Shown in pieces: positions 11,866-12,643 of a DNA stretch of 12,643 bases. Position 1 is the first letter of the stretch; each line of letters opens with the position of its first letter. The notes beneath the pieces are model-generated. The model was not told the origin of the DNA. It ran no database searches and saw nothing but the letters and a program-made list of their open reading frames with translations. The translations under genes were made by a program, and so were the position numbers. The DNA comes from Syntrophopropionicum sp964397525 (GTDB taxonomy: Bacteria; Bacillota; Desulfotomaculia; Desulfotomaculales; Pelotomaculaceae), in the NCBI GenBank assembly GCA_964397525.1, contig CAYNIY010000041.1, positions 1 to 12,643 on the forward strand. The letters are read 5' to 3'.

Positions 11866-12643
11866 TTAAACCCCATAAACCTCCAACACACTCCTGGCCA
11901 TGCCGCAGATGTCTTCCCTGAGCCAGCCCGGTTCCAGCACCTCCACCATGTCGCCCCACTGCAGGATCCAGGTCTTCATCTCGTCGATGCCGCAGATCTC
12001 GAAGGACATGATCACCGAGCCGTCGGCCGGTTCTTCCTCTATTGACTGTGAGGGGTGGTAGATCAGGCGCTTGACCCGGTGGGCCACTTCCGGCCTGAAC
12101 TTCAGCCTGACCTGGCAGAGCTCGTCGTTGTTGATGGTGACGCCCCAGCTCTGGGCCATGTGCTCCCGGAGCGAGAAGTCCGCGGGATATTCAAACCGCT
12201 CTGAGGTATAGGGGAAGATATCTGTGACCTGGTCCACCCGGAAGATGCGGATGCTTTTCCGGCTCAGGCAGTAGGCGATCAGGTACCAGTTGTGCCGCTT
12301 GCAGATCAGCCCGTACGGCTCCACCACGCGCTCGGTATTCTGCCGTTTGTGGCCGGAGTAATACCAGAGCTTCACCCGGCAGCAGTCGCGCAGGGACAGC
12401 ACCAGTTTGGTGAAGATGTCGCTGACCTTGACCGGGTCGGCCAGCTGATCCTCCACAATATGGATGCGCTCCTGCAGCTGCTCGATGGGCAGGGTCTGCG
12501 GATTGTATTTGTATTTGAAAAGCGTCCCGATCAACGCGTCTTTGAGCTCGTTGTTGTGGCCGGCCAGGGCGGAGCCCTTCTGCTGCATCAGGCTGAGCAG
12601 GATCACCAGCGCCTTTTCCGGGCTGATGGAGGGGAGGTAGCCC
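11866..12643 (-). CDS. WYL-domain transcriptional regulator (5' end beyond window)
   Basis: The - strand frame is open to the window edge, so the gene starts outside; a GTG at 12606 is internal, since the upstream residues (YLPSISPEKAL) read on smoothly. The visible ~258 residues are a WYL-domain regulator. The WYL core is VKLWYYSGHKRQNTERVVEPYGL followed by NWYLIAYC (WYL at about fragment residue 120), with conserved arginines in SIRIFRVDQV. The C-terminal WCX-like extension ends in WILQWGDMVEVLEP. Such proteins usually have an N-terminal HTH (missing here) and sense nucleic acids or nucleotides through WYL. They often sit beside defence and CRISPR genes, but this one is GC-rich like the host background, so it may simply border the island. 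Confidence 0.88.
   Translation of the reverse strand, partial: GYLPSISPEKALVILLSLMQQKGSALAGHNNELKDALIGTLFKYKYNPQTLPIEQLQERIHIVEDQLADPVKVSDIFTKLVLSLRDCCRVKLWYYSGHKRQNTERVVEPYGLICKRHNWYLIAYCLSRKSIRIFRVDQVTDIFPYTSERFEYPADFSLREHMAQSWGVTINNDELCQVRLKFRPEVAHRVKRLIYHPSQSIEEEPADGSVIMSFEICGIDEMKTWILQWGDMVEVLEPGWLREDICGMARSVLEVYGV

Overview
The window looks like a piece of a draft genome or metagenome bin from a Gram-positive, Clostridia-type bacterium, possibly Peptococcaceae (Desulfotomaculum/Pelotomaculum-like). Reasons: strong AGGAGG-type ribosome sites, frequent TTG/GTG starts, SHOCT, YkvA and SEC-C proteins, sigma-A type promoters, and a short 'GGGACGTTC' palindromic repeat of a type I associate from memory with Clostridia. 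The genus is a guess. Two runs of exactly 100 N (1992-2091 and 5662-5761) are scaffold gaps of unknown true length.

Layout. Positions 1-1709 hold GC-rich housekeeping-type genes on the + strand: the end of sbcC, an isochorismatase-family hydrolase and a DUF805-SHOCT membrane protein. Positions 1710-4344 hold a repeat-bracketed segment: a strong promoter with a palindromic operator, a gap, an MqsA/HTH/Panacea antitoxin-like gene with an abnormal C-terminus, and a convergent SEC-C protein gene. Positions 4336-5661 hold a YkvA (DUF1232) membrane protein gene read leftward from a leader containing an intrinsic terminator. Divergent to it is a pair made of an unrecognised acidic protein and a small membrane protein cut by the second gap. 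Positions 5844-7683 hold a methyltransferase and an MFS transporter.

Positions 7700-11851 form an accessory, clearly more AT-rich island (least so in its last third). It holds two adjacent HNH nucleases that look like modification-dependent (type IV) restriction enzymes: an SBD-HNH protein predicted to read phosphorothioate DNA, and an SRA-like-HNH protein. A terminator, a membrane-anchored protein of unknown function and a PD-(D/E)XK nuclease-like gene split by an apparent +1 frameshift follow. A GC-rich WYL-domain regulator runs in from the right edge on the - strand.

A 29-30 bp palindromic repeat occurs five times almost unchanged, plus one divergent copy. Several copies sit within a few bases of a stop codon and bracket individual genes. 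The most interesting parts are the restriction island, the orphan and truncated Panacea antitoxin next to an assembly gap, the stop-codon-hugging repeat family and the frameshifted nuclease.
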